Shown piece by piece: positions 1 through 10,109 of a DNA stretch of 64,000 nucleotides. The stretch is from Melampsora larici-populina 98AG31 (lineage: Eukaryota; Basidiomycota; Pucciniomycetes; Pucciniales; Melampsoraceae). The stretch spans positions 1 through 64,000 of the forward strand of contig NW_006768817.1 of the NCBI RefSeq assembly GCF_000204055.1, in the 5' to 3' direction. Position numbers and translations under genes: made by a program. Numbering within the stretch: position 1 is the first letter of the stretch; each line of letters starts with the position of its first letter. The notes below the pieces were generated by a model. That model searched no databases and was not told the DNA's origin. It saw nothing but the letters and a program-made list of their open reading frames with translations.

Positions 1-1
1 T

Positions 2-2296
2 GATGATGGTGGTATTAAAGGACCTGAATCAGATAATAATAATGAAGTATTAAAAGAAAATAATGGTATAAGAAAATTATTTAGGGAATATGCCGTGGTT
101 TTAGAAAGAATGTTGTTCAGGATTGAAGAAGCAGGACTTACTGTGTCTGGAAAGAAGTTTGCTGTGTGTGTACCTGCTTTGGAAATTGTTGGACATATTG
201 TAAGCAAGAAAGGAAGGAGTATATCAATTAAAAAGAAGAATAAGATTCAAAGTTGGCCAACTCCAACAAATAAAACTCAAGTATTAGGATTTTTGGGCAC
301 GTGTATATATGTAAGAATGTTTATTCCTAATTTTGGTCATTTGGCAGCACCTTTAAGAAGGCTTACAAGATTAAAAGTGGAGTTTATATGGAGTCAAGAG
401 TGTGAGGATGCTTTTAATTTATTGAAGAAGATTGTTGGGGAAGATATAATATTATCAGCTTTGGATTATAATGAAGAAGCAAGTCCAATTATTCTAGCCG
501 TGGATTCAAGTCATATAGCAGCTGGAGGAGTATTAATGCAAGCGGATGGAAATGGGGAAGTCAGGCCAGTATTCTATGAATCAGAAGTATTTACTGAGGT
601 GGAATCAAGGTATTCTCAACCCAAATTAGAGCTATGTGGCGTGGCAAAGATTCTTAAAAAGTTCAGAACAAAGTTATGGGGTCAACATTTTGAATTACAA
701 GTGGATGCAAAGGCTTTAATTCAGATGATTAACACGCCAAGTTTACCTAATGCTGCTATGACAAGATGGGTAGCTTTCATTCAATTATTTTCATTTGATT
801 TAGTTCATAAACATGCTAAAAGATTTGGAATGCCAGATGGATTATCAAGAAGAATGCGTGGAAGTGGTTCAGATTCAGCTGAGAGTTTTAATGAGGAGGA
901 TAAAGATATTAAAGTATATGAAAGTTTTAAATTGCAGAATGAGGATTTAACATCAGAAAAAGATGAGGAAGAGAGTGGAACAATTTGGGCGCAAGAAGGT
1001 GTTTGGAAGTATTTACAAGAGTATTTAACAACTTTAAAAAGACCTGAAGGATGCTTGGATGATGAGTTTCAAAGGCTTAAGAATAGAGCTCCTTCTTATT
1101 ACGTGGAAAATGAAAGATTGAAGAAAAGAGGAGTACCTTATGGAAGATTGGTTGTTTCAAATTTAGAAGGACAAAGGTTTGTTTTAGAGAAATTACATGA
1201 GGAATTAGGACATAGAGGAATTGAGGAGACTTATAAAAGATTTTTGGTAAGATTCTGGTGGCCTGAAATGAAGGAATTTGTTAGAGATTGGGTATTGACG
1301 TGTGAAGTATGTCAGAAGAAAAGTTCAAAGAAAGAAAAAGAAATGGGAAGGGCAACTGGTGAAAGTACTTTATTTGGAAGAGTGAGCTTGGATGCAATTC
1401 ATATTAAGGCGGGTAATTATAATTATGCTATAATAGCTAGAGATGATTTAACTGGATGGGTAGAAGCTGCACCTTTAAAGAAGTTAACAGCACCTGCAGT
1501 GGCCAAATTTATTACTAAAGAATGGTTAATGAGATATGGTTCTGTTAAATGTTTTACTGTGGATGGAGGTTCTGAATTTAAAGGGGTATTTAGAGATGCA
1601 ATTGCTATGTCAGGATCAAAATTAGGGGAATCCACGGCATATTGGCCACAGTCAGAAGGAATGGTTGAAAGAGGTCATAAGGATATTAAAGGAGCTTTGG
1701 TAAAATTAAGTGATGAGACTGGGACTTCTTGGGAAACATTTCTACCTCAAGTATTATTTGCAGACAGGATTTCCACGAAAAGAACCACTGGATTATCTCC
1801 TTATGAGATGTTATTTAATCAACTAGCAATTTTACCCGTGGATTTGGAAGCTGGGACATTTTTAGGTATTGATTGGGATATTATTTACACTGGAGAAGAT
1901 TTAATAAAAGCAAGAATGGAACAATTATTGGGAAGAGAAGAATTAATTAAGAAGGCTTATGAAAAGATGATGAAGGCAAGAGTAGATGGAATTATATATT
2001 GGGACAAGAAAAATGCGCATAGATTAAGAAATCCATTAGAGAAGGGAACTTTGGTATTAACTTATAACAAAAGTTTAGAATTTCAATGGGGAAAATTATT
2101 TAAAAATAGATGGAATGGGCCTTATAAGGTAGTTGAACAACATATGGGAGGTGCTTATATTCTAGAAGAGTTAGATGGAACTCAATTATCGCGAAAATAT
2201 GCTGCTGAACATGTTAAAAGATTTTATCCTAGGGGTGTGGCAATATTAGCAGAAGAAGAGGAGGTGGGCATTGAAGAGGAAGAGGCGCAATTATAA
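2..2296 (+). CDS. Ty3/Gypsy pol polyprotein, C-terminal part (RT end, RNase H, integrase)
   Basis: The frame is open from base 2, so the start lies outside the window; 764 codons are visible. The first ~70 residues are the end of reverse transcriptase (KK-F...GHIVSKKG block). RNase H follows with LAVDSSHIAAGGVLMQ and an H-x-x-GMPDGLSRR end. The integrase has an H2C2 zinc finger (LHEELGH...C-E-V-C), then a D,D,E core: D in LDAIHI, D in TVDGGSEF (codon 1562-1564) and E in GMVERGH (codon 1667-1669), the last two about 35 residues apart. A GPY-type module (RWNGPYKV) closes the protein; no chromodomain is seen after it. No stops or frameshifts interrupt it, so this part could be functional. Known role of the family: copying element RNA and inserting the cDNA. 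Confidence 0.92.
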   Translation, partial: DDGGIKGPESDNNNEVLKENNGIRKLFREYAVVLERMLFRIEEAGLTVSGKKFAVCVPALEIVGHIVSKKGRSISIKKKNKIQSWPTPTNKTQVLGFLGTCIYVRMFIPNFGHLAAPLRRLTRLKVEFIWSQECEDAFNLLKKIVGEDIILSALDYNEEASPIILAVDSSHIAAGGVLMQADGNGEVRPVFYESEVFTEVESRYSQPKLELCGVAKILKKFRTKLWGQHFELQVDAKALIQMINTPSLPNAAMTRWVAFIQLFSFDLVHKHAKRFGMPDGLSRRMRGSGSDSAESFNEEDKDIKVYESFKLQNEDLTSEKDEEESGTIWAQEGVWKYLQEYLTTLKRPEGCLDDEFQRLKNRAPSYYVENERLKKRGVPYGRLVVSNLEGQRFVLEKLHEELGHRGIEETYKRFLVRFWWPEMKEFVRDWVLTCEVCQKKSSKKEKEMGRATGESTLFGRVSLDAIHIKAGNYNYAIIARDDLTGWVEAAPLKKLTAPAVAKFITKEWLMRYGSVKCFTVDGGSEFKGVFRDAIAMSGSKLGESTAYWPQSEGMVERGHKDIKGALVKLSDETGTSWETFLPQVLFADRISTKRTTGLSPYEMLFNQLAILPVDLEAGTFLGIDWDIIYTGEDLIKARMEQLLGREELIKKAYEKMMKARVDGIIYWDKKNAHRLRNPLEKGTLVLTYNKSLEFQWGKLFKNRWNGPYKVVEQHMGGAYILEELDGTQLSRKYAAEHVKRFYPRGVAILAEEEEVGIEEEEAQL

Positions 2297-2509
2297 GTAT
2301 AAATTACCACTAATAATATTATTAATTTCAAAAGATAAAAATATATATAAAAGATTAAAAGAATTAAAAGACCAGAATAAAAATATAAGATAAGATTTAA
2401 AAAAAAAAAAAAAAAGGATATGTTTCACTAGTTATCAGTATAATAATTATATTAAAATTTTAAAAGAAGATTAAAAATGTACAAGTTAAAAGATATAAAA
2501 AAAAAAAAA

Positions 2510-3422
2510 TTAAGGAGAAGAAGGGAAAAGGCGTCGATCAAGCCAGCTTGGAAGTTCATAAATAGTAGGAGTATATTCAGAATAATTATAATCAGTATAA
2601 GGAGAATTTACAGCGGGAATTACAGGAGGACTATTATTAACATAATTAATTAGAGGAGGTTCAGTATTAGGAGTATTGGTAGAAGGAGTACTGTAGGGGG
2701 ATAAAATAGCAGCATTTGCACGCTCAGCATGATTAAGGAATGGAATAAAAGTTGCTACAGTCAAACACTCATCTTCACCCCTTCTTGAAACATACTCAGC
2801 TATAGAATGTGCACGCAACAAATGATAATGATTATTAATTATGTTTGGAACTTCAAAGCCTGCTTCTTTAAATTGTCTGATTGTATCATCCAGGATCCTC
2901 CAAGAATGCCAATTCTGATAAGTTATATAATCAGTTTTCCACGCCAGGTTATGTTCATATAATCTTTCAAAAAATGGATCAGATGTAGTAAAGTTGGTTT
3001 CAATTGATGAAGTAATAGAGGGATTAGGGGAATCAGGTGCTGAAGGCGTGTTATTTAAATTAATATTATAAGGGTTAAGGAAATTTATTCTGATAGGAGT
3101 ATTAGGCGTGTTTGGTGGAGGGTAATTGTTGGCAGGAGAATTAGGTACAGGTGAATTATTGGATGAAGGCGCTGAGGGGTAGGCTATTAAAATTAAATAA
3201 AGAAAAGACATTAAAAATTAGTAAAAGAATTAAATAAAAACATTGAAACTTATTATAAAGAAAAGAAGAAAGAAATAGAAGAAAGAAATTGGACTTACAG
3301 CATATTATTCCTAGACTATGGCATCTTTGGCAAGCAGGATTGATTTGATAGTGGCAGGAGGAGTTTACCATCCAGCATTGGACACAAGGTGAAGCTACAG
3401 AAGGTGAAACAGTGTTGACCAT
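2510..3422 (-). CDS. Spliced antisense gene with Zn2Cys6-like cluster inside the retrotransposon
   Basis: Two exons on the strand opposite to pol: 3422-3299 and 3183-2510, with donor GTAAGT, a TACTAAT-like branch site and acceptor AG at 3184-3185. Joined length is 798 bases, an exact multiple of three (265 aa). The first exon encodes cysteines at residues 13, 16, 23, 31, 34 and 41, spaced C-x2-C-x6-C-x7-C-x2-C-x6-C. This fits the Gal4-type Zn(II)2Cys6 pattern used by fungal transcription factors. The second exon has a Ser/Pro/Asn-rich stretch and a denser middle part (FFERLYEHNLAW..., about residues 90-190) with no fold I recognise. Missing for a classical Zn2Cys6 protein: the basic residues usually seen between the cysteines. 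It could be an element-borne regulator or simply a conserved antisense ORF. Confidence 0.55.
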
Positions 3423-3504
3423 ATTGGAAATAAAGGAAAATTCAAGAATTTAGTGATTTGGAGTGTTTAATTGAATTGTTTAATTGATAAACTGGGGGCA
3501 GTTT

Positions 3505-3519
3505 GGAAGAAGAGGAGGA
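3505..3519 (+). other. Putative polypurine tract
   Basis: An all-purine stretch lies directly before the TG that opens the putative 3' LTR. This is the usual plus-strand priming position in LTR retroelements. The call depends on the LTR boundary being right. Confidence 0.45.
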
Positions 3520-5144
3520 TGTGGTGATCAATTTATGGGATCAATTAAAAAATTCACAATTACCAGTTTACCAGTTTATTAGCAGGATTCAGCAGGAAAG
3601 AAAATTCGAAATGGAGGTTTTTGATCAATTGAAGCTCTTGTAGGCTTATGTATTGGTCATTAGGTCAACATTACATCATTTTATTTCACATTATATATTA
3701 AGATCATTATAGTTTACTTACAAATTTATTACGAAAATAAAGAAAGAAAAACATAAGAAAAATTCGAAATTATAGGTATAAAGGTTGGAAAATGGTTTTT
3801 AGGTTAGTAAAAATAAAGTTATGGGTATTATGAGGTTAGAATATGAAAGAACAACATTATATGATACTATGACAATTTTAATCTTCAAGGTTGATAAGTA
3901 GAAACAGAAGTTATTAGGAAAAAAGCACTTTTTTGAAGTTGGTAAACAAGAGGTACACGTGTAGTTTGGTTGTGTAATAGTGGTAGTGATGGAATTTAAG
4001 GTTGCCAAGAGGATTTTCCGGGATTTTTAAGGCTATAGATGATGATTTCATATTACATGAGCAAGAAAAAGATAGTAGTAGCTGTGAAAAGTGAAGAAAA
4101 TGGGTGAAATTCGTGGAAAATGGAGGTTTTCAGCTAATTACATATGTCAAATGACGTCAGAATAGGTTGGTAGATGGCTCATTCAACGCAGCAGAGTGGA
4201 TTACATAATGTACAAACTTTAAATCATTAGTAACGGAGGTGTGTGTAAAAAGTTATAAGGCAAATAAAGAATTGGCGTGAATCTCGAATTTACAGTCACA
4301 AGTCATATGTAACACTAAAAACCTTAACTTCACAACTCAATATCTTACTCATCACTCATCAGAAGTAGGTAATGTAGGTGTCAGAAATGATCAGTAACAC
4401 GTGGGCTACAAGATGCACTTTAGTAATCAAAAATTGGAGCACATCTGAAAAAATTCGTAATCTCAAAAATTGGTTTTCAGCTAGTTTACAAGGAAAGAAT
4501 CTCCTGTATTCATCATAAGAAGTGCTGTACATCATATTATTGCGTCATTGATCACTTTTAGCTGTGAAAATTACATCATTTATTAGTAACAAAACCATTA
4601 CATTGCGTCATCATAGGGTTTTAGGGAATTTTGGGCGGATTTGATTGGTTTTGAGGCTGTTGACCATTGTAAAAGTTCTAGTACATTGTTATATATACTT
4701 TGAGAGGGTTTTGGGACTGTTGTTCCCCTTTTTTTCTTCATCATTTACGCCATTATTATTTTGTTTATCATCATAAACTTATTTTAATAGTACCTGTTCA
4801 CTTAAATACGCCCTTTATTACAGTTATAAAGAGAAATTTACTTTAGTTTTATAGTCATAAAGACTTATTGGGAATAATATCAATCAGATATTGCTTATTT
4901 CTTTAGTTATCAATTGGGAATAACACTATAGCAGTGTTGATGGTAATACAAAGTGTGCTTTTGAAGTTAAAATTACGTGTGAAGTTATATTTCTCTGGTG
5001 CCTTATCAGTACTCAATACAACAGAGCTCTTTCTGATTGTGTTGTTTTAGAAGAGCAGTCCTTAGACAACTTCTACTAGTCATTTTATTAGTAGATTATC
5101 CTCTTCCAGCTCTGTATAACCCTTGTTGGGTTATAAGTTCTACA
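3520..5144 (+). repeat. Putative 3' LTR (about 1.6 kb)
   Basis: The stretch starts TGTGGTGATC after a purine tract and ends ...TTCTACA. It therefore has TG...CA ends. It contains no convincing ORF. A TATA-like run near 4690 (TTATATATAC) and a following TTCCCC/T-rich segment look like a promoter and start region. A short inverted repeat (AACCC...GGGTT, about 5119-5132) lies near the 3' edge. The boundary is inferred from one end only; comparison with a 5' LTR would settle it. Confidence 0.45.
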
Positions 5145-5183
5145 GCGTACTTGCAATACATATGCCATTTTGCAATTGTGGTT

Positions 5184-5822
5184 TCATCTAGGGGTCCAAG
5201 ACGATTGATGAATCAGTATATAGCAAAACAACCCCCCAAAAAATGATTTACCGGCGAAGACAAGGCAACAAGGGTCAATGTCCAGTACCCTTGCCACATA
5301 AGCCCCTTGCGCGGTCAAACTTTGATTCCGATGAATGGTACATGCTTTCTTTCGTGTCCAACACAATCTGTTGCGTAGCTCAGTTGAAAGTGTCTTGATT
5401 GATACATGTTTATTAAATTGATTCATGATCTTGCTTTGAATTTTGTCTAGGTATAAGGTCGGGTCAAGGCAAAGGCTATCCAGGACAAAGAGACGCTTGG
5501 GTCCTCCTAACACTAATGGTGCACCACGATCCGTATGGTTCAAGGGATTTGTGACAACGGCCCAAGTTTCCTGGTTGAGATTGACCCAGCAACGGACCGA
5601 AGTAAGGGCTAACTCCATTCCAAGAGTCCTAGAAATATTGTGAAATAAAATCCCAGTGAGGGCTAAGAAAACAACTGCAAGCTTGATCTCCGGGCTATGA
5701 TGAGAGACCCAGAACTGGAAAGCAACCATATGAGCCTTGCGAGATATGAGATCAGGAAACAAAAGAAAAAGACTCACTGGTGGCATATTGGTTATGTGCC
5801 AAATTTGAGGTAGGATGGTCAA
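5184..5822 (-). pseudogene. Tc1/mariner (DDE_3-type) transposase N-terminal remnant
   Basis: A 212-codon minus-strand frame whose second half reads like the N-terminal part of fungal Tc1/mariner transposases. It shows a basic/Gly-Pro linker, a helix-turn-helix with DPTLYLDKIQSK and HVSIKTLSTELRNRL, then TRKKACTIHRNQ, and a segment ending LVFAGKSF. In family members the last segment is normally LVF-x-DES and carries the first catalytic aspartate. Here the D is replaced by G, and the frame ends soon after, close to the retrotransposon boundary. The upstream part holds a hydrophobic segment (LAVVFLALTGILF) that is probably not part of the original transposase. Truncation and loss of the catalytic residue point to a dead copy. 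Confidence 0.55.
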
Positions 5823-5862
5823 GGTTTAAAGAATAGATGGACAAAGGATAGGTGGACAAGGT

Positions 5863-5990
5863 GAAGCAAGACAAGAAATCATGGATGAGGGATAGTCGAG
5901 TTGGGAAGAATTGGTGGCCAAGGTGAAGCGAGAAATTACAGATGAGGGATAGTCAAGGTGGGAAGAATGAAATCACAGATGAGGTCTAAC
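5863..5990. repeat. Short imperfect tandem repeats
   Basis: About three diverged copies of a unit containing GATGAGGGATAGTC, GGGAAGAAT and GGTGAAGC follow each other. No coding potential is evident. Confidence 0.6.
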
Positions 5991-6955
5991 CCACTGACCC
6001 CTCTAGAACCGTGATTGGAACCTACCAGAAGATCCACCACCTGCCGCGTGATACTCGGTGGGAATATGTCAAATACATTGACAGTTCCCTTAACAGTTCC
6101 CCACTTGGAAGAGAAAGAAAACTTGTTTTTTCAACAAGTCAGAAACTAAATAAATCCTGGACAACAAAAAAACCCATTATTTCTCACAACGGCTGTATGA
6201 GGCAAACAGAGTAAGGTTGGATATGATGGGCACTTAGGTTTCAGATCAAAAAAATAGCTCAAGTTTGGACTTTGAGGTTAGATCCTAGTGCAACACATTT
6301 TGGAAGAAAACTACCATGTAATCTGTTAGTGTGTAGCTGTAAAATCTGCTGACATATGTACACCACGAACCCCCTTTTCGTTCAAAAACGGGTGTGAGAG
6401 GGTTATAAAAATAACGAGTATGGCAGGAGAAATACCTGATGAGGTTTGGGACCGGATCCCGGTTTGTCACGGTTCAATTAAAGTTTGTGACGTGTTGATG
6501 GAATACAGATGATCAACCACTTCATCATGGTTGATAAACTGCGACCATACCAACCCATCTAACAACCGTGAAGAGTCTCACCAGTTCATCCTTGGTTCAT
6601 GTCCTGATGGATTGTACCTGGTTGCTTGCCGGTTTTACCCCTGATCAGAGGAAGTGTCCATCTTACCCTCTGATCAAAGGACGATCAACGATCTTTCGAT
6701 TTTACAAGTTCTTCGATTTTTGATTCCATCACTTTTCCTTAATCACCTTCTTGCCGAAACAATCTCAGTCGAAGATGGTCCTTCCCGCCGACGTACCAGA
6801 ATGTTAGACATCTTCAAACCTTGTTCGAAGAAATCTTTAAGCTTATTCAGCTCCTCTTCCTCTCGCGTCCAGGCTTTGTCGAGGTGCTTACCGGTCCACT
6901 TGACTTGATTCTTTATTCCTGTCTTGCTTGTCCTACAAGCACAGTGACATTTTAC
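5991..6955. other. No gene recognised
   Basis: Only short open frames without recognisable domains occur here, in both strands. I see nothing that supports a gene or RNA. Confidence 0.5.
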
Positions 6956-7115
6956 TACTCACTGGCAGGCCAGTGAGTACGTCCAGCTCAATTCAATCTC
7001 AATTCGATCTCAATTCGATCTCAAAACAATCTCAAAACAATCTCAAAACAATCTCAAAACAATCTCAAAACAATCTCAAAACAATCTCAAAACAATCTCA
7101 AAACAATCTCAAAAA
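6956..7115 (+). repeat. 24-bp palindrome followed by an 11-bp minisatellite (dispersed repeat copy 1)
   Basis: A perfect palindrome at 6956-6979 (half site TACTCACTGGC) is followed from about 6987 by an 11-bp tandem unit TCTCAAAACAA. The unit is pure in 7019-7115, nearly nine copies. Earlier units are diverged (TCAATTCGATC). The same palindrome plus the same array occurs in opposite orientation at 49454-49534, with shared flanking bases (TTTACTACTC side, CAGTGACATTTTA). The array also creates a repetitive open frame, which I do not regard as a gene. Confidence 0.85.
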
Positions 7116-7471
7116 TGAACTGAAATAAAGTTTGGTTGCATGTCCACACATGAAGACTTGAGAATGTTTGGAAGGTATGAGTGATTTTCAGGTAAGCCAC
7201 AACCAAATATCCTTCTGAGCCCCTTCCAAAGTTTCTACAGCAAAACATAAGTTGACAGATATTGAGAATATTACTCATTGACCAAATCAAGAGCTCCTTG
7301 AGCAACACCTCACCAAAGATCACATGAATCAATATGTTTAGGATTACAAAAGCCTTTTGGGTTATCAGTCCCCAACTCTTTCAACTACCAAGGACAAGCA
7401 ACATGATGAATCTGGGACAGTTTGAAGCAGGTTTTGGACCTGAGGATTGCCACACCAAAGCTGTCTGATGA

Positions 7472-7733
7472 TTGAGTTACAAAGAAGCATGAGTTAATAA
7501 ATCCAATGTCTCTCTTTTAACCAAGTTTGACTAATGTGCTATCATGTTATTGCCTTGTTGACTGAGGTGATTCAGTTGAGTCACAAGACCTGACATTCAG
7601 TCAGATCTCGTGACTCAACTCAACCACCTAAGTCAACAAGGGTCAATAATTTTGATCGCACATTGGTTCAACTAATTGAATTACAAAGAAGCGTGAGTGA
7701 ATAAATGCAATCTCTCTTTTTGAACCGAGTTGA
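7472..7733. repeat. Direct repeat of ~60 bp enclosing a foldback of ~29-bp arms
   Basis: Two diverged copies (about 7472-7531 and 7673-7733, both holding TTACAAAGAAGC) flank an inverted repeat at about 7556-7641. The arms of the inverted repeat start GTTGACT and end AGTCAAC, around a ~25-base loop. No gene is seen in 7116-8566. Confidence 0.6.
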
Positions 7734-8247
7734 AAGAGAAAGATTGGATTGACTACATACACATACACCCATCTGGTGAAGATAATGTTGAAATATTCTA
7801 GCAAGCAATATCACTCTACAACTAAACTACCACAATGTCTAGACTTCCACATAGTCTAGAGGTAGAGACTTGACTGGATGATCTGGATGATTATCCACAG
7901 GAATGGCAACAGTGATGAGAGACTGAAGGAGAACAGTGATGAGAGACTGAACACACAGTCCAATCTCAGAGACCTCAGCTTCTTGACTTTTTATACCGAG
8001 CTGCTCTTCCAACATGTAACATGTAGCATACACATGATGTAACATGGAACTGTAAGGATCACTTCAACACTGTTAAATGTCAATACTGAGGGTTAGGGTT
8101 ATCCAAACCGCTCAGTCCTCATATTCACCAAGAAACAAGTGGTGCTGTTTCTATTTATCACAAGTAATTAAACAAAATACAAATGTCAAATTGATGAATA
8201 TTGCTCTTCATGGGACAGAGCTCTGAGGGGTGATGCTTCCTCTGTGT

Positions 8248-8316
8248 TCACAATGGATTATGAACCCTTGGAAGCTGGTCTGGAGCAGCTTTCAAAATGT
8301 TCATAATCCATTGTGA
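8248..8316. repeat. Inverted repeat, 18-bp arms
   Basis: TCACAATGGATTATGAAC at about 8248-8265 is matched in reverse complement at 8299-8316. The loop is about 33 bases, so the pair could form a hairpin in RNA or DNA. Confidence 0.75.
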
Positions 8317-8566
8317 GTCTCAACTGTAAAATGGCTTTTGAAAAGAGAGGCCCAATAGAGCAGAAGCAAAAATGCATGAGTTCTTTTGCAAAAGTCTAAA
8401 ATAGATGTTTCCAGAGAAAATCATTTTCTGCTGCTTTTTATACTCTAACCATTGGGGTGTTGGAGATGCAGTTCCGCATAATCATATTCCATCCTGGATA
8501 CTAGGTACATCATGGTCACTTCAGGCAACTTCAAGGAACTTATATTTCTAAGTGGGAAGAATCAAT

Positions 8567-9460
8567 TCACAACAATCTAGCAATAGCCTGCAGTGCATCA
8601 TCAAGACGTGAAGTGTTGTTTGTAACCCCCAATCTCAATTTTTCCAGGTCACCGCATTCCCTCAAGAACCCACTGCCATAGCAGTTTTCTGGAAGATTAC
8701 CGCATACTTTAGCCAAAGGATTGATCTTGTTGCCCGCTTCACGTCGAGTATCAAATCGCCTAGCTGCTTCAGTCCTCAACTTCACGGTGGCTTGATGATT
8801 GTATGAAAGTACATCTATCTTATGAAGCCACTCTCCATACTTGGCACTGCGCCATTCAGGCTGAATGGAGCGCTGTTGACCAAGAGAATCATCCTCAGTA
8901 TCAGAGCAACATGCGGCTTCTGGCAAGAGATCTATAAAGTCTTTGAGGAATTGTTTGACGGTGGATTTACGGTATATAAAGAGCTGTAGACTGTTTCAGT
9001 ATGGGCATTACAACTGGATACATTGCCAAAAGGACTAGGAAGCTTACATCTCGTCGCTTCCGACTGCGCTCCCGCTGTGCAATCTTTTCCGGAGAGGCAA
9101 ACTCGTTTTTCCAGTCTTCAATTCGCCCAATGACCCATCGAGTAACAATACCAACATAGATAACTTCCTTCTCCCATTCAACATCCAGTCCAAACTTTTG
9201 AAAAGCAGATGCCCTCCTGGCAAACATCCAATGCTTTACGGTAAAAAAATCATCACTTGATTCCATGCAGCGTCTTCACCTCCCTGAGCTTCCCAATCAA
9301 AAGTAAAAGGTCCTTCGATTTGTTTGTTGGCCATATCTGTGGCCAGAAGATCCTTGAATACACTCCAGTCCAATGGATTTGGGTGATTGTTGGAGCTGTA
9401 GTTGATGAAGACTGAGGTGTCGGTCAGGATGTCTTCCTTTGTTAGAGGTGTGAGCGACAT
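8567..9460 (-). pseudogene. Multi-exon gene of unknown function, probably frameshifted
   Basis: A minus-strand gene read in pieces. It opens with MSLTPLTKEDILTD at 9460 and runs to EDAAWNQV. At a run of seven T/A near 9240 the reading frame must shift by one base to continue as FTVKHWMFARR...QRERSRKRRD. A clear donor (GAT|GTAAGC) follows, then an acceptor about 80 bases on. The last exon runs LFIYRKSTVKQFLKDF...LQAIARLL, ending at 8567. The protein is hydrophilic, with a WRSAKYGEWL segment and an ENCYGS motif. I do not recognise the family. The frameshift at a homopolymer may be real decay or an assembly error. Confidence 0.45.
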
Positions 9461-9930
9461 CAGCTGATCATCAGTTGGCGGGTTGGGGAAGTGTGGGTGA
9501 TTCCTCGTGTGGCCAAGCAGGTAACGTGTGAACTCGGCAAAAGATTTACAGGTGGGGGAGTTTGACTTTGGAAGTATCTTGGCAAATGAGCGGTTTTTGG
9601 CCTTTCAACCCTTTGGTGCAGCACCATTGGGCCAAGCGGGGGCAGAGTTTTGTGATGTGGATGCTGAGTAGAATGGAACCATGTCAATTTAAGTGGTTGA
9701 GGAGATGAGGAATGGTGAAATTTATACCCATGGTTCTAAATCAATAATCACAGTTGTGAACTTATCTCTGTCCAAACTCTAATTGACTGATTGATGGTGG
9801 CAACCTTGAAAATCCCAAAGTATGTTCAGAGTTGGTTGAGTGAAGTGTGGTTAAGGTTGAGGTTGAGTTATGTGAACTGGGGCAGACTGGATTCTCTCCA
9901 AAGTAACTCATTAAAAGAGAAAGTTCCATG

Positions 9931-10011
9931 CATGGCTGTCACAGATTGTGAAATTTGATTTTCACAACATATGGCTGTCACAGATTGTGAAATCTGATTT
10001 TCACAACACAG
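9931..10011. repeat. Two tandem ~40-bp units
   Basis: The unit GGCTGTCACAGATTGTGAAA...TTTTCACAAC occurs twice in succession. Each unit also contains a small inverted repeat (TTGTGAAA...TTTTCACAA). Confidence 0.8.
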
Positions 10012-10109
10012 GTGGCACAAGGAATTGATACTCAAAAAAAGGGTTGGGAAGACTATCCTAATTTCAATGGTAACAAAAACAACAAATTATATAATATAAG
10101 AGCCGCTGT

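Larger units (their letters stand above)
1..5144 (+). mobile_element. Ty3/Gypsy LTR retrotransposon, 3' part
   Basis: This is the 3' portion of an LTR retrotransposon: pol (2-2296), an internal spacer with a spliced antisense gene (2510-3422), a purine-rich tract (3505-3519) and a putative 3' LTR (3520-5144). Gag, protease, most of reverse transcriptase and the 5' LTR lie upstream of the window. Domain order RT-RNase H-integrase is that of the Ty3/Gypsy group. The element body is AT-rich, with long purine runs after pol. The target duplication cannot be checked because the 5' end is missing. Confidence 0.85.

Noticed and set aside
1423..1635. Minus-strand frame of 70 codons inside the integrase
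   Set aside because: Shadow of the pol frame on the other strand; no domain.
6928..7128. Repetitive open frame (SKQSQNNLK repeats)
   Set aside because: Produced by the 11-bp minisatellite; no sign of a gene.
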